The notes under the pieces were generated by a model that searched no databases, had not been told where the DNA came from, and worked only from the letters and a program-made list of their open reading frames with translations. From the IMG/VR virus record IMGVR_UViG_3300028786_000020, positions 1 through 21,568 of that record: DNA of 21,568 nt. One strand, 5' to 3'. A program made the position numbers and the translations under genes. The DNA comes from a virus. Shown piece by piece: positions 7,376 to 13,687 of this stretch (within the stretch, counting starts at the first letter, position 1; each line of letters opens with the position of its first letter).

Positions 7376-7402
7376 GTTCTCTCTTTGTTCTTGACTTCCG
7401 CG
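7376..7402 (+). repeat. Promoter-leader repeat copy 3, left part cut by the transposon
   Basis: GTTCTCTCTTTGTTCTTGAC matches the upstream edge of copies 1 and 2 and includes the -35 box TTGACT at 7391-7396. The transposon begins at 7403, and the rest of this copy resumes at 10462. Confidence 0.85.
7395..7402. repeat. Target site duplication, left (CTTCCGCG)
   Basis: The eight bases CTTCCGCG precede the left inverted repeat and recur at 10454-10461 directly after the right one. Eight bases is the length typical of IS1595-family insertions. Confidence 0.92.
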
Positions 7403-7427
7403 GGCAGTTATATACGTGACAAAGCAG
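7403..7427 (+). repeat. Left terminal inverted repeat
   Basis: A 25-base arm beginning GGCAGTTATATACGTGAC, the exact reverse complement of 10429-10453. The next base on each side no longer pairs, so the arm ends here. Confidence 0.93.
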
Positions 7428-7434
7428 TCTCGAC

Positions 7435-7656
7435 ATGCGAATCAATCGGGGACAGGCCGGCGCTACTTCTGACTTTGAGATTTCCCGCGAGAACGCCTTG
7501 GCGGTCTATCGCGTCATGCTGGCGAAAACGCTCAGCGACGACCGGGTTTTGGCCCGGCTGGTTTCGTCTTTCCGCGATGAGGTCGGACCTGAAGCGGCGC
7601 CTGCAGTTTCAAATCCTTTCCTAGTGCAACGAGTCCTGACTCAAACGCTGCTGTAG
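7435..7656 (+). CDS. Small hypothetical ORF at transposon left end
   Basis: A 73-residue frame starting eight bases inside the left inverted repeat. It has a helical, charged middle (S-R-E-N-A-L-A-V-Y-R-V-M-L-A-K-T-L-S-D-D-R-V-L) and no recognised motif. It overlaps the 3' end of the HEPN-like gene on the other strand by 125 bp, so one of the two ends may be misjudged. No strong ribosome site is visible. I report it because the composition is protein-like, with low confidence. Confidence 0.3.
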   Translation: MRINRGQAGATSDFEISRENALAVYRVMLAKTLSDDRVLARLVSSFRDEVGPEAAPAVSNPFLVQRVLTQTLL

Positions 7657-8260
7657 GCCCGCCAGTCATCAGGATTTTCATCAGATCGGCGAAGCGGCCG
7701 AAAAGCTTCTGGGTGTCCTTCACCTCAATCGCAAACGCCTGCAATTCGTCCGCCGTGAAGCCGTTGGTTGGAACGAAGCCCGCCGGGCCCCTCCCGCCAC
7801 GCTTTTCGTGGTGGCGCTTAACGCCGTCAAAATCTAGCGGGCTAGGAATTAGCTTGGGCTCGTCACCGGGCCTGCCCATGAAGATATTGCCGTGGGCGGC
7901 GGTGTTTCGGATCCAAGTGTCTTTCTTGGCCATATCGGCGATCTTGTTGAACGCCTGCACCATGAACGTCGCGACCTTGAAGGGGTATTCGTGAGGCTTG
8001 GCCTTCAGGCCGTTCCCGAGCCGCAGCATGAGGATGCGGCGGGTGACGTCTATCTTCCGCTCTACGGTGCCGTGACCAAAAACGATGATCGAGGCCAGCT
8101 CCATATCCTGCGTCACTATCGGCGGGCCGTGGACGATTTCGGCGACGAGCATCACAAGCGACATATCAACCGCACTGGTGGCTGTTGTGGCATCCGACAT
8201 GGCCGCTTTCAGGCGGACAACTTGTTCTTCGCGCCCGACCAACGCATCCTTGCTAATCAT
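7532..8260 (-). CDS. HEPN-like passenger protein
   Basis: A 242-residue protein starting M-I-S-K-D-A-L-V-G at 8260, with a GGAAGG ribosome site ten bases upstream. A longer frame to 8359 would overlap the divergent small gene. It is mostly helical and contains R118-N-T-A-A-H123-G, which fits the R-x4-H signature (with N after R) of HEPN domains, many of which are RNases in toxin-antitoxin and defence systems. An acidic/His pair precedes it in the helical region. The C-tail is basic and Pro/Lys-rich. There is no signal peptide or membrane segment. Assignment rests on this one motif and predicted helicity; it could instead be a non-catalytic helical protein. It is a passenger of the transposon, divergent from two + strand genes. 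Confidence 0.6.
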   Translation of the reverse strand: MISKDALVGREEQVVRLKAAMSDATTATSAVDMSLVMLVAEIVHGPPIVTQDMELASIIVFGHGTVERKIDVTRRILMLRLGNGLKAKPHEYPFKVATFMVQAFNKIADMAKKDTWIRNTAAHGNIFMGRPGDEPKLIPSPLDFDGVKRHHEKRGGRGPAGFVPTNGFTADELQAFAIEVKDTQKLFGRFADLMKILMTGGPTAAFESGLVALGKDLKLQAPLQVRPHRGKTKPAGPKPGRR

Positions 8261-8402
8261 GACCGATAAGCCTTCCGAGCCGACCGACGAAAAGGAAGCG
8301 GAAGCCCGCTTCAACGAAACCCTAGGGCGCCTGGTGAACACGCCACACAAGCCACACAAGCCGCCACAGGCGAAGGACGATCAATCGCATGACGACACCT
8401 AG
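8259..8402 (+). CDS. Small hydrophilic passenger protein
   Basis: A 47-residue charged protein (M-T-D-K-P-S-E-P-T-D-E-K-E-A-E-A-R-F-N-E-T-L) with a His/Pro/Lys-rich tail (P-H-K-P-H-K-P-P). Its ATG overlaps that of the divergent HEPN-like gene in the tetranucleotide CATG, and its end overlaps the membrane-protein gene by 14 bases, suggesting translational coupling. No clear ribosome site precedes it. The function is unknown. Confidence 0.45.
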   Translation: MTDKPSEPTDEKEAEARFNETLGRLVNTPHKPHKPPQAKDDQSHDDT

Positions 8403-8919
8403 CGCAGCGCCCGTCGATTGGGCGGGTACACCAGTGGCGATGGCGCAGTTCATCGTGGCGCAGGGTGAGAAGTATCTGCAGGCGCAGATGCAAATGGCAG
8501 TGGCGTCCGACCAGCGGGCGATGACGATGGCGGGAGTGTTTTCGGCGATTGCCACCGCCACCATCGCCGGAGCCATCGCCTACTGGGACAAATCCGCCAG
8601 CGCACCAATTCTGGCGGGCGGCCTTTCGGGTGGTCTTTGCATGCTCCTTGGCGCGGCTATTTGCTTGTGGTCCGCAAGGCAGGTGGATTTCTACTATCCT
8701 GGAAACGAACCCGCCCACTGGTACGCGAGCCGCAAAGATAGCCTTCCCCAAAGCCTTGGGGGAGAGGCCGAAAACTACCAAGGCCACATCGTGGCAAACG
8801 CGATTGTCCTAGAGCGCTGTGGCAAGACCCTAGGCGCGGGCGCTGCGATCAGCGTCGCAGCACCCCTTGTGGCTGTCTTGGCTTGGTGGACCGCAACTAG
8901 CCTTTCTTGCCCGGCTTAG
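8389..8919 (+). CDS. Multi-pass membrane passenger protein
   Basis: A 176-residue protein. After an N-terminal amphipathic helix (Q-G-E-K-Y-L-Q-A-Q-M-Q-M-A-V-A-S-D) come two close membrane helices (about 48-66 and 73-95), a soluble segment with W-Y-A-S-R-K-D-S and a third hydrophobic helix (about 148-170). ATG 8389 has AAGGA eleven bases upstream. The helix plus two-membrane-segment layout loosely recalls small 2TM effectors of defence systems, but no diagnostic residue is visible. It overlaps the preceding small gene by 14 bp and the end of the convergent Lys-rich gene by 23 bp. Confidence 0.6.
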   Translation: MTTPSAAPVDWAGTPVAMAQFIVAQGEKYLQAQMQMAVASDQRAMTMAGVFSAIATATIAGAIAYWDKSASAPILAGGLSGGLCMLLGAAICLWSARQVDFYYPGNEPAHWYASRKDSLPQSLGGEAENYQGHIVANAIVLERCGKTLGAGAAISVAAPLVAVLAWWTATSLSCPA

Positions 8920-9064
8920 ATGCCGTCGGCTTGTTCTTGGCTTGAGTGAGCGCGGAACCAGCAACCGACTTTGCAGCCGGGCTGGATTTCGGGTTGCTCA
9001 GTATCTTGCTCGCGGTCGATGCGACCTTCTTACTGGTCTGCTCGTTGACTGGTTTCTTCGCCAT
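8897..9064 (-). CDS. Small lysine-rich passenger protein
   Basis: A 55-residue basic protein, M-A-K-K-P-V-N-E-Q-T-S-K-K-V-A-S-T-A, rich in Lys, Ser and Ala and ending P-G-K-K-G. Proteins of this look are widespread as short uncharacterised genes in Alphaproteobacteria. GGGGGAAAC lies just upstream of the ATG at 9064 and serves as ribosome site. It converges with and overlaps the membrane-protein gene. The composition would suit nucleic-acid binding, but that is only a guess. Confidence 0.6.
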   Translation of the reverse strand: MAKKPVNEQTSKKVASTASKILSNPKSSPAAKSVAGSALTQAKNKPTASKPGKKG

Positions 9065-9126
9065 GTTTCCCCCATGCGCCCTAGTTGCGGACGGGAGAGT
9101 TACACCTTGGCCTTGCGGAGTCGAAT

Positions 9127-9414
9127 CTACGGCGCCGCGCGTAGAGCGAGGACTGAGATGACAATGGAAACGATAGCGATTGGTATGGCGACCATCGCCG
9201 CAATCGCTGCCGCCCACGCCGCGTTTTTCGCGCTGCGCGCAATCTCCAAGCTTTCCCTATTGGAGCGCTCTATCCGGGCATCATCGAGGTCGGCCAGCCA
9301 AAATTCGGCAACGGCCACCTTCTGAGCGTTCCAGATGCCGTTAGCGATGTTTCGCTTCACGTCGTCTGGGTTCATGGAATCAAGATGTTGGCGGAAGTTC
9401 TGATCGTTTAGCAC
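9127..9414 (-). CDS. Small C-terminally membrane-anchored passenger protein
   Basis: A 95-residue protein with a hydrophilic, acidic N-terminal part (M-L-N-D-Q-N-F-R-Q-H-L-D), a charged helix (residues 45-65) and one membrane helix at the C-terminus (about 68-92: A-A-I-A-A-M-V-A-I-P-I-A-I-V-S-I-V-I). GTG 9414 follows an AGGGGAAG ribosome site. It lies 35 bp downstream of the transposase gene on the same strand and may share its transcript. The function is unknown. Confidence 0.55.
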   Translation of the reverse strand: MLNDQNFRQHLDSMNPDDVKRNIANGIWNAQKVAVAEFWLADLDDARIERSNRESLEIARSAKNAAWAAAIAAMVAIPIAIVSIVISVLALRAAP

Positions 9415-9449
9415 GGCGTCGCTTCCCCTGGATTTTCCTCGCCTTCTGC

Positions 9450-10388
9450 TTACGCGTGCGGGCCTTCGTTAGTCCGCCGATAGGTCAGGCGTTTTCCGGC
9501 CACGTTGCGGAGCAATTCGTTGGTGCGCTCGGTGTCTTCGATCCCGAGGCCCGAGCGATGATTGTAACGGAAATCGAACTCCGCGAGATAGCGGGACAGG
9601 TGGGCTTCCGAGACGTGGATGAAGGTCCCGTTGATGCCGCGCTTGAGGATCGAGAAGAAGTTCTCGACCGTGTTGGAATGGGCCGGGCCGCGCACGTATT
9701 CACCGGCCTCGTGGTTGACTGATTGGTGCGAGGCGAACTCGCGGCCCAGGTAGCGATAGAAGCGGGCGCCATCGGTCATCAGGTGCGACGCGCGATCAAC
9801 GTTCATGGTGACGAGCGGGCGCAGGGTCTTCGCGGTGACGTTGGCGACATGGAACGAGCGGGCCGAGCCGTCGCGCTCAACGAGGGTCAGGACTTTCTGC
9901 TTCATGTCGAGTTCGACGTCGCGGCTCTTGCGCTTGCGGGCGTGCTTGTTGTGGGCCTTGCCGCCGACATAGGTTTCATCGGCCTCGACGGTCTTGCCTT
10001 CGCCGCCCATGGGGGCCGTGGAGGTCGGGTTCATCGCTTCACGAATGCGGTGCGCCATGAACCACGCGGTCTTATAGGTGACGCCAAGCGTGCGGTGCAG
10101 CTGGTGGGCCGAATAGCCCATCTTCGACGAGGACATGAGGTAGGTCGCCAGCAGCCACTTGTTGAGCGGAACCTTGGAGCGCTCGAACACGGTCCCAACG
10201 GTGACGGTGAACTGATCGCGGCAGGCGTTGCACTGGTAGCAGCCCGCGCGAGCAGCCTTGCCGCCGACCATCGTCGCTTCGTTGACCACGCCGCAATGCG
10301 GGCAGATCGGACCCTGCGGCCAGCGGGTCGCTTCGAGGTGGGCGCGGGCCTTGTCGGCGTCTTGGAAGATCGGATCGGTCAGGTTCAC
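9450..10388 (-). CDS. IS1595-family (ISXO2-type) transposase
   Basis: A 312-residue DDE-type transposase that moves the 3-kb element. The N-terminal zinc ribbon shows C-P-H-C (about residue 30) and C-Y-Q-C-N-A-C. A helix-turn-helix region follows (M-G-Y-S-A-H-Q-L-H-R-T-L-G-V). The ISXO2 catalytic core begins V-E-A-D-E-T-Y-V-G-G-K, has a second Asp in M-T-D-G-A-R-F-Y, and ends H-S-N-T-V-E-N-F-F-S-I-L-K-R-G-I-N-G and E-F-D-F-R-Y-N-H-R. The length is normal, no frame break is seen and all expected acidic residues are present, so it should be active. GTG 10388 has GAGGA eight bases upstream. Transcription runs away from the portal gene. Confidence 0.93.
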   Translation of the reverse strand: MNLTDPIFQDADKARAHLEATRWPQGPICPHCGVVNEATMVGGKAARAGCYQCNACRDQFTVTVGTVFERSKVPLNKWLLATYLMSSSKMGYSAHQLHRTLGVTYKTAWFMAHRIREAMNPTSTAPMGGEGKTVEADETYVGGKAHNKHARKRKSRDVELDMKQKVLTLVERDGSARSFHVANVTAKTLRPLVTMNVDRASHLMTDGARFYRYLGREFASHQSVNHEAGEYVRGPAHSNTVENFFSILKRGINGTFIHVSEAHLSRYLAEFDFRYNHRSGLGIEDTERTNELLRNVAGKRLTYRRTNEGPHA

Positions 10389-10428
10389 GGCGGTAGCTCC
10401 TCAGTGAGGACAAGCTACACCGTCAATT

Positions 10429-10453
10429 CTGCTTTGTCACGTATATAACTGCC
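10429..10453 (-). repeat. Right terminal inverted repeat
   Basis: A 25-base arm ending ACGTATATAACTGCC, the exact complement of 7403-7427. The target duplication CTTCCGCG follows directly. Confidence 0.93.
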
Positions 10454-10461
10454 CTTCCGCG
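10454..10461. repeat. Target site duplication, right (CTTCCGCG)
   Basis: Identical to 7395-7402. Joining sequence left of 7403 to sequence right of 10461 rebuilds the uninterrupted promoter TTGACT-N17-TAGAGT. Confidence 0.92.
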
Positions 10462-10472
10462 CGCGCTTTTGC

Positions 10473-10478
10473 TAGAGT
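10473..10478 (+). promoter_or_regulatory. Orphan -10 box of the portal promoter
   Basis: TAGAGT is kept, but the bases now at the -35 position (10450-10455, TGCCCT) come mostly from the transposon end and are a poor match. The original -35 (TTGACT) lies 3 kb away at 7391-7396. Initiation here should be much weaker than at copies 1 and 2. Confidence 0.7.
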
Positions 10479-10484
10479 TTTGTC

Positions 10485-10605
10485 AGCGTTGATTGGTGCG
10501 CCCGCCGCCCTGCGGTGAGGCTCCGCTACGCTCCTTCCGATCGATCGTCGCGGCTCCATTCGAGCCGCCTTTCCACCCGCCGGGCTCGCTCGCGCGGGCG
10601 TTTTC
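10485..10605 (+). ncRNA. Structured 5' leader of the portal gene, copy 3
   Basis: Retains the hairpins of copy 1. The middle stem is GCGGCTC/GAGCCGC (10550-10556, 10562-10568), where copies 1 and 2 have GCGGCC/GGCCGC, so a base pair changed on both sides. The last hairpin (CCCGC...GCGGG) is followed by CGTTTTC. The function is inferred only from conservation. Confidence 0.45.
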
Positions 10606-10620
10606 ATGTGAGGCTGCGCC

Positions 10621-12528
10621 TTGTCCGACGACGACATCCTGAAAGAGGCCCGCGAGGCGTTCGAGCGGGCGGCGGACGCCGAGGCCGAGAACCGGCGCGA
10701 CGCGCTGGACGACTTGAAGTTCGCCAGGCTCGGCGAGCAGTGGCCGGAGGCGATCCGGCGCGAGCGGGACCTCGATGGGAGACCGTGCCTCACGATCAAC
10801 CGGCTGCCGGCCTTCATCCGCCAGGTGGTCAATGACGCGCGGCAGAACAAGCCGGCGATCGTGGTGCATCCGGTGGACGATGCGGCCGACCCTGAGACCG
10901 CCGAGGTGTTCAACGGGCTGATCCGGCACATCGAGCAGTCGTCGGACGCCGAGGTGGCCTATGACACGGCGCTCGACTTCGCGGTGACCGGCGGGTTCGG
11001 CTATTTCCGGATCAACACCCGCTATGCGTCGGACGACGGGTTCGACCAGGACCTGGTGGTGGAGCGGGTGGCCAACCCGTTCTCGATCTATGGCGACCCG
11101 GACGGGACGGCGGCGGACTCCTCGGACTGGAACTCGGCCTTCGTGGTCGACACCCTGCCGAAGGCGGCCTTCGAGGCGCGCTGGAAGGGGGCCGATCCGG
11201 TGGACTGGTCGGCGGACAGCTACGCCTCGCTGACCGGCCCCTGGCTCGACGGCGACCGGGTAATGGTGGCCGAGCAGTGGATCCGCGAGGCGGTGAAGCG
11301 GACCATCGTGGCGCTGTCGGACGGCCAGGTGGTGGAGCTGGCGGTCTACGAGAAGCAGAAGGCGATGTTCGATGCGCTGGGGGTGAAGGTCGTCGGCCGG
11401 CCGCGGAGCGTGGCCAGCCACAAGGTCACGCAGCGTATCCTGACCGGCGCCGAGGTGCTGGAGACGGTCGAGTGGGCCGGGAAGTTCATCCCGATCGTGC
11501 CGGTCTATGGCGAGGAGCTGCACGTGGACGGGCGGCGGCGGCTGCGCAGCCTGGTGCGCGACGCCAAGGACCCGCAGCGGATGTTCAACTACTGGCGCAC
11601 CACGTCCACCGAGCTGGTGGCGCTGGCGCCCAAGACGCCGTTTATCGGGCGCAAGGGGGCGTTCGAGACGGACTCGGCCAAGTGGGCCACGGCCAACACC
11701 CAGACCCACGCCTATATCGAATATGACGGCCCCGAGCCGCCCATGCGGCAGCCGTTCGCCGGCGCGCCGGCCGGCGCGCTGCAGGAGGCGATGAACGCGT
11801 CGGACGACATGAAGGCGATCATGGGCCTCTATGACGCGAGCCTCGGCGCACGGTCGAACGAGATCTCGGGGCGCGCGATCATGGCGCGCCAGCGGCAGGG
11901 CGACACCTCGACCTTCCACTACATCGACAACCTGAACCGCGCGATGCGGCATGCGGGCCGGATCCTGCTGGACCTGATCCCCAAGGTCTATGCGACGCCC
12001 CGGGTGGTGCGGATCCTGGGGCCTGACGGGGAGGCCAAGGCCGTGCCGGTGAACCAGCCGGCCGGGCCGGGGCAGGGCGCCCCTGCCGCGCCGGGCGATC
12101 CGACCGGGCAGGTGCGCAAGATCGAGAAGATCTTCGACCTGACGGTGGGCAAGTACGACCTGATCGTGCGCGCCGGGCCCAGCTTCACCAGCCGCCGGGA
12201 AGAGGCGGCCAACCAGATGATCGAGCTGATCCGGGCCTATCCGGCCGCGGCGCCGGCGATCGGAGACCTGCTGGCCAAGAACCTGGACTGGCCGGGCGCC
12301 GACGAGGTGGCGAGCCGGTTGCAGGCGCTGCTGCCGCCGAAGCTGGCCGGAGGGGCTTCGCCCGAGGCCCAGGCGGCGCAGGCGCAGATGGCCAAGCTGG
12401 CCCAGGCGCTGAACGCGGCCAAGGCGCAGATCGCGGCCCTGCAGGCCGACCGCAGCCACGAGGCCCGCAAGCTTGAGATCGACGCCTTCGAGGCCGAGAC
12501 CAATCGGCTGAAGGCGATGCAGAGGTGA
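10621..12528 (+). CDS. Phage portal protein, P22-like
   Basis: A 635-residue portal, the dodecameric ring through which DNA enters and leaves the capsid. The N-terminal region (N-R-R-D-A-L-D-D-L-K-F ... R-P-C-L-T-I-N-R-L-P-A-F-I-R-Q-V-V-N-D-A-R-Q-N) is typical of P22-type portals, as is the A-V-T-G-G-F-G-Y-F-R segment near residue 125 and the length. The C-terminal third is Ala/Gln-rich and coiled-coil-like, ending R-L-K-A-M-Q-R. The start is TTG 10621, with GAGG eight bases upstream; no ATG is suitably placed. Its promoter was split by the transposon. A fragment of the same gene survives at 5743-5930. Confidence 0.92.
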   Translation: MSDDDILKEAREAFERAADAEAENRRDALDDLKFARLGEQWPEAIRRERDLDGRPCLTINRLPAFIRQVVNDARQNKPAIVVHPVDDAADPETAEVFNGLIRHIEQSSDAEVAYDTALDFAVTGGFGYFRINTRYASDDGFDQDLVVERVANPFSIYGDPDGTAADSSDWNSAFVVDTLPKAAFEARWKGADPVDWSADSYASLTGPWLDGDRVMVAEQWIREAVKRTIVALSDGQVVELAVYEKQKAMFDALGVKVVGRPRSVASHKVTQRILTGAEVLETVEWAGKFIPIVPVYGEELHVDGRRRLRSLVRDAKDPQRMFNYWRTTSTELVALAPKTPFIGRKGAFETDSAKWATANTQTHAYIEYDGPEPPMRQPFAGAPAGALQEAMNASDDMKAIMGLYDASLGARSNEISGRAIMARQRQGDTSTFHYIDNLNRAMRHAGRILLDLIPKVYATPRVVRILGPDGEAKAVPVNQPAGPGQGAPAAPGDPTGQVRKIEKIFDLTVGKYDLIVRAGPSFTSRREEAANQMIELIRAYPAAAPAIGDLLAKNLDWPGADEVASRLQALLPPKLAGGASPEAQAAQAQMAKLAQALNAAKAQIAALQADRSHEARKLEIDAFEAETNRLKAMQR

Positions 12529-12666
12529 TCAGTGCAGCGGGTGCGAGGCCTTGATGAGGAAAATCAAACCCACAATCAGGAGTGCAAAAATCCAGAGGCC
12601 GCCGGAAATCACCGCGAAAAGGCTGAATCGGAGGTCCGCGCCCGGCGCCCTGCTGACGGTTCCCAA
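12529..12666 (-). CDS. Possible small single-pass membrane protein
   Basis: On the - strand a 45-residue frame from TTG 12666 encodes A-D-L-R-F-S-L-F-A-V-I-S-G-G-L-W-I-F-A-L, continuing through a strongly hydrophobic segment to a stop one base after the portal stop. The uninterrupted membrane helix with a basic/His end is unlikely in a chance frame. It overlaps the start of the + strand frame at 12554, so one of the two may be false or both may share the DNA. The start codon is uncertain. Confidence 0.35.
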   Translation of the reverse strand: MGTVSRAPGADLRFSLFAVISGGLWIFALLIVGLIFLIKASHPLH

Positions 12667-12838
12667 AGCCCTGGCGGGCGAGGCGGGAGCCGAGTGGCTT
12701 TACGACCATCATGACGAGATAGCCGGCCAAGTCGCCGAGACGGGCCGGTGGATCAGGGACCGCACCGCCCACGTGGCCGCCAAGGCCGCCCATGGCTTCG
12801 ACCGGGGCATGCCGCCCTACAGCACCCCCCTGCGCTGA
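12554..12838 (+). CDS. Small hypothetical phage protein between portal and scaffold
   Basis: A 94-residue frame from ATG 12554, with GAGG five bases upstream. The first ~35 residues are basic and low in pattern; from about residue 33 the sequence looks like a real helical protein (A-L-A-G-E-A-G-A-E-W-L-Y-D-H-H-D-E-I, then W-I-R-D-R-T-A-H-V-A-A-K-A-A-H-G-F). It runs in the structural operon 26 bp after the portal and 15 bp before the scaffold gene. The N-terminal part is antisense to the possible membrane-protein gene, so the true start may lie further in. The family is not recognised. Confidence 0.5.
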   Translation: MRKIKPTIRSAKIQRPPEITAKRLNRRSAPGALLTVPKALAGEAGAEWLYDHHDEIAGQVAETGRWIRDRTAHVAAKAAHGFDRGMPPYSTPLR

Positions 12839-12853
12839 GCGCGAAAGGACATC

Positions 12854-13687
12854 ATGGAAAACGAAGACGCCAACATCGTGGGCGAGGACGACCTCGCGCG
12901 TGCGCAATTGCTGGCCGGCGAGGACGCGGGCGAACCTGAGGATCAGGACGCCGCGGACGATGCCTTCGAGGTGGAACTCGACGGGCAGGTGCACACCCTG
13001 CCGGCCGCGCTGAAGGGCGCGTTCCTGCGGCAGGCGGACTACACCCGCAAGACCCAGGAGCTGGCCGCGCATCGGCGTGCGGCCGAGGCCGAGCGGCGGG
13101 CGCTGGCCGAGCAGGCCCAGGCCATCGGCCGGGTGAGTCAGGACCGGGTGACGCTGGCCGCGCTCGACCACCAGATCGACGGCTTCCGGGACGTCGACTG
13201 GCAGGCTTACGCCGCGCAGGACCCGCACGCGGCGCAGGCGCTATGGGGCCGGTTCCAGCATCTGTCCCAGGCGCGCGAACGTCTGGCCTATGCGGTCAGC
13301 CACCATGAGTCGCGGCGGGACCTCCAGGCCGCCCGCGAAGCCGCCGAACAGATGGCCGAGACCGGCCGGACGCTGCAACGCGAGATCGAGGGCTGGTCGC
13401 CGGAGGTTGCGAACAAGCTGGTGGAATACGCCCAGGCCTTCGGCGTCACGCTGGAGGAACTGTCGCAGATGGCCGATCCCAGGCTCTGGAAGCTGCTGCA
13501 CAAAGGCTACCAGGCCGACCAAGCGAACCGGCAGGACGGGCAGGCCCGGTCGCTCGCCCAGGCCCAGAGCGTCCGTCCCGCGGTACAGGTGGGCGCCGCC
13601 GGAGCTGGCGGCGGCGGGGTTCGCGACGAACTGGCCACCAAGGATTGGATGGCGCGGCGCAACGCCCAGATGGCGAAGGGACGATGA
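12854..13687 (+). CDS. Phage scaffolding protein
   Basis: A 277-residue internal scaffold that directs coat assembly and leaves before DNA enters. The N-terminus is acidic (E-N-E-D-A-N-I-V-G-E-D-D; E-P-E-D-Q-D-A-A-D-D). F-L-R-Q-A-D-Y-T-R-K-T-Q-E-L-A, typical of scaffolds in this phage group, lies near residues 56-70. A long Ala/Glu/Arg/Gln coiled coil and a Gly-rich hinge (about 245-255) precede the basic C-terminus R-D258-E-L-A-T-K-D-W265-M-A-R-R269-N-A-Q-M-A-K-G-R. In P22 this end binds the coat protein. The same 16-residue motif occurs twice at the N-terminus of each cargo protein. ATG 12854 has AAAGGA eight bases upstream. Position between portal and coat is canonical. Confidence 0.85.
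   Translation: MENEDANIVGEDDLARAQLLAGEDAGEPEDQDAADDAFEVELDGQVHTLPAALKGAFLRQADYTRKTQELAAHRRAAEAERRALAEQAQAIGRVSQDRVTLAALDHQIDGFRDVDWQAYAAQDPHAAQALWGRFQHLSQARERLAYAVSHHESRRDLQAAREAAEQMAETGRTLQREIEGWSPEVANKLVEYAQAFGVTLEELSQMADPRLWKLLHKGYQADQANRQDGQARSLAQAQSVRPAVQVGAAGAGGGGVRDELATKDWMARRNAQMAKGR

Larger units (their letters stand above)
7403..10453. mobile_element. IS1595-family transposon with passenger genes (3,051 bp)
   Basis: Bounded by perfect 25-bp inverted repeats (7403-7427 and 10429-10453; outer bases GGCAGTTATATACGTGAC) and flanked by an 8-bp target duplication. It carries one ISXO2-type transposase on the - strand at the right end plus about six other genes. Compound IS1595-family elements with passengers are known. 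Deleting the element and one target copy restores an intact promoter repeat, which proves the insertion site and suggests a recent event. Confidence 0.93.
10462..10605 (+). repeat. Promoter-leader repeat copy 3, right part
   Basis: The remainder of the third block: the -10 box TAGAGT at 10473-10478 followed by the leader. It ends 16 bp before the portal start and is probably the ancestral position of the block, since the portal remnant follows copy 2 as well. Confidence 0.88.

Noticed and set aside
3559-10605. The three blocks as a CRISPR array or as transposon ends
   Set aside because: Units are kilobases apart, not regularly spaced, contain a promoter, and have no terminal inverted repeats or target duplications of their own.
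10483-12459. 658-residue open frame on the - strand opposite the portal gene
   Set aside because: Arg/Pro/His/Gly-rich translation without domain character; a mirror of the high-GC codon pattern of the portal. The same applies to 2056-3555 and 14931-16109 on the - strand.
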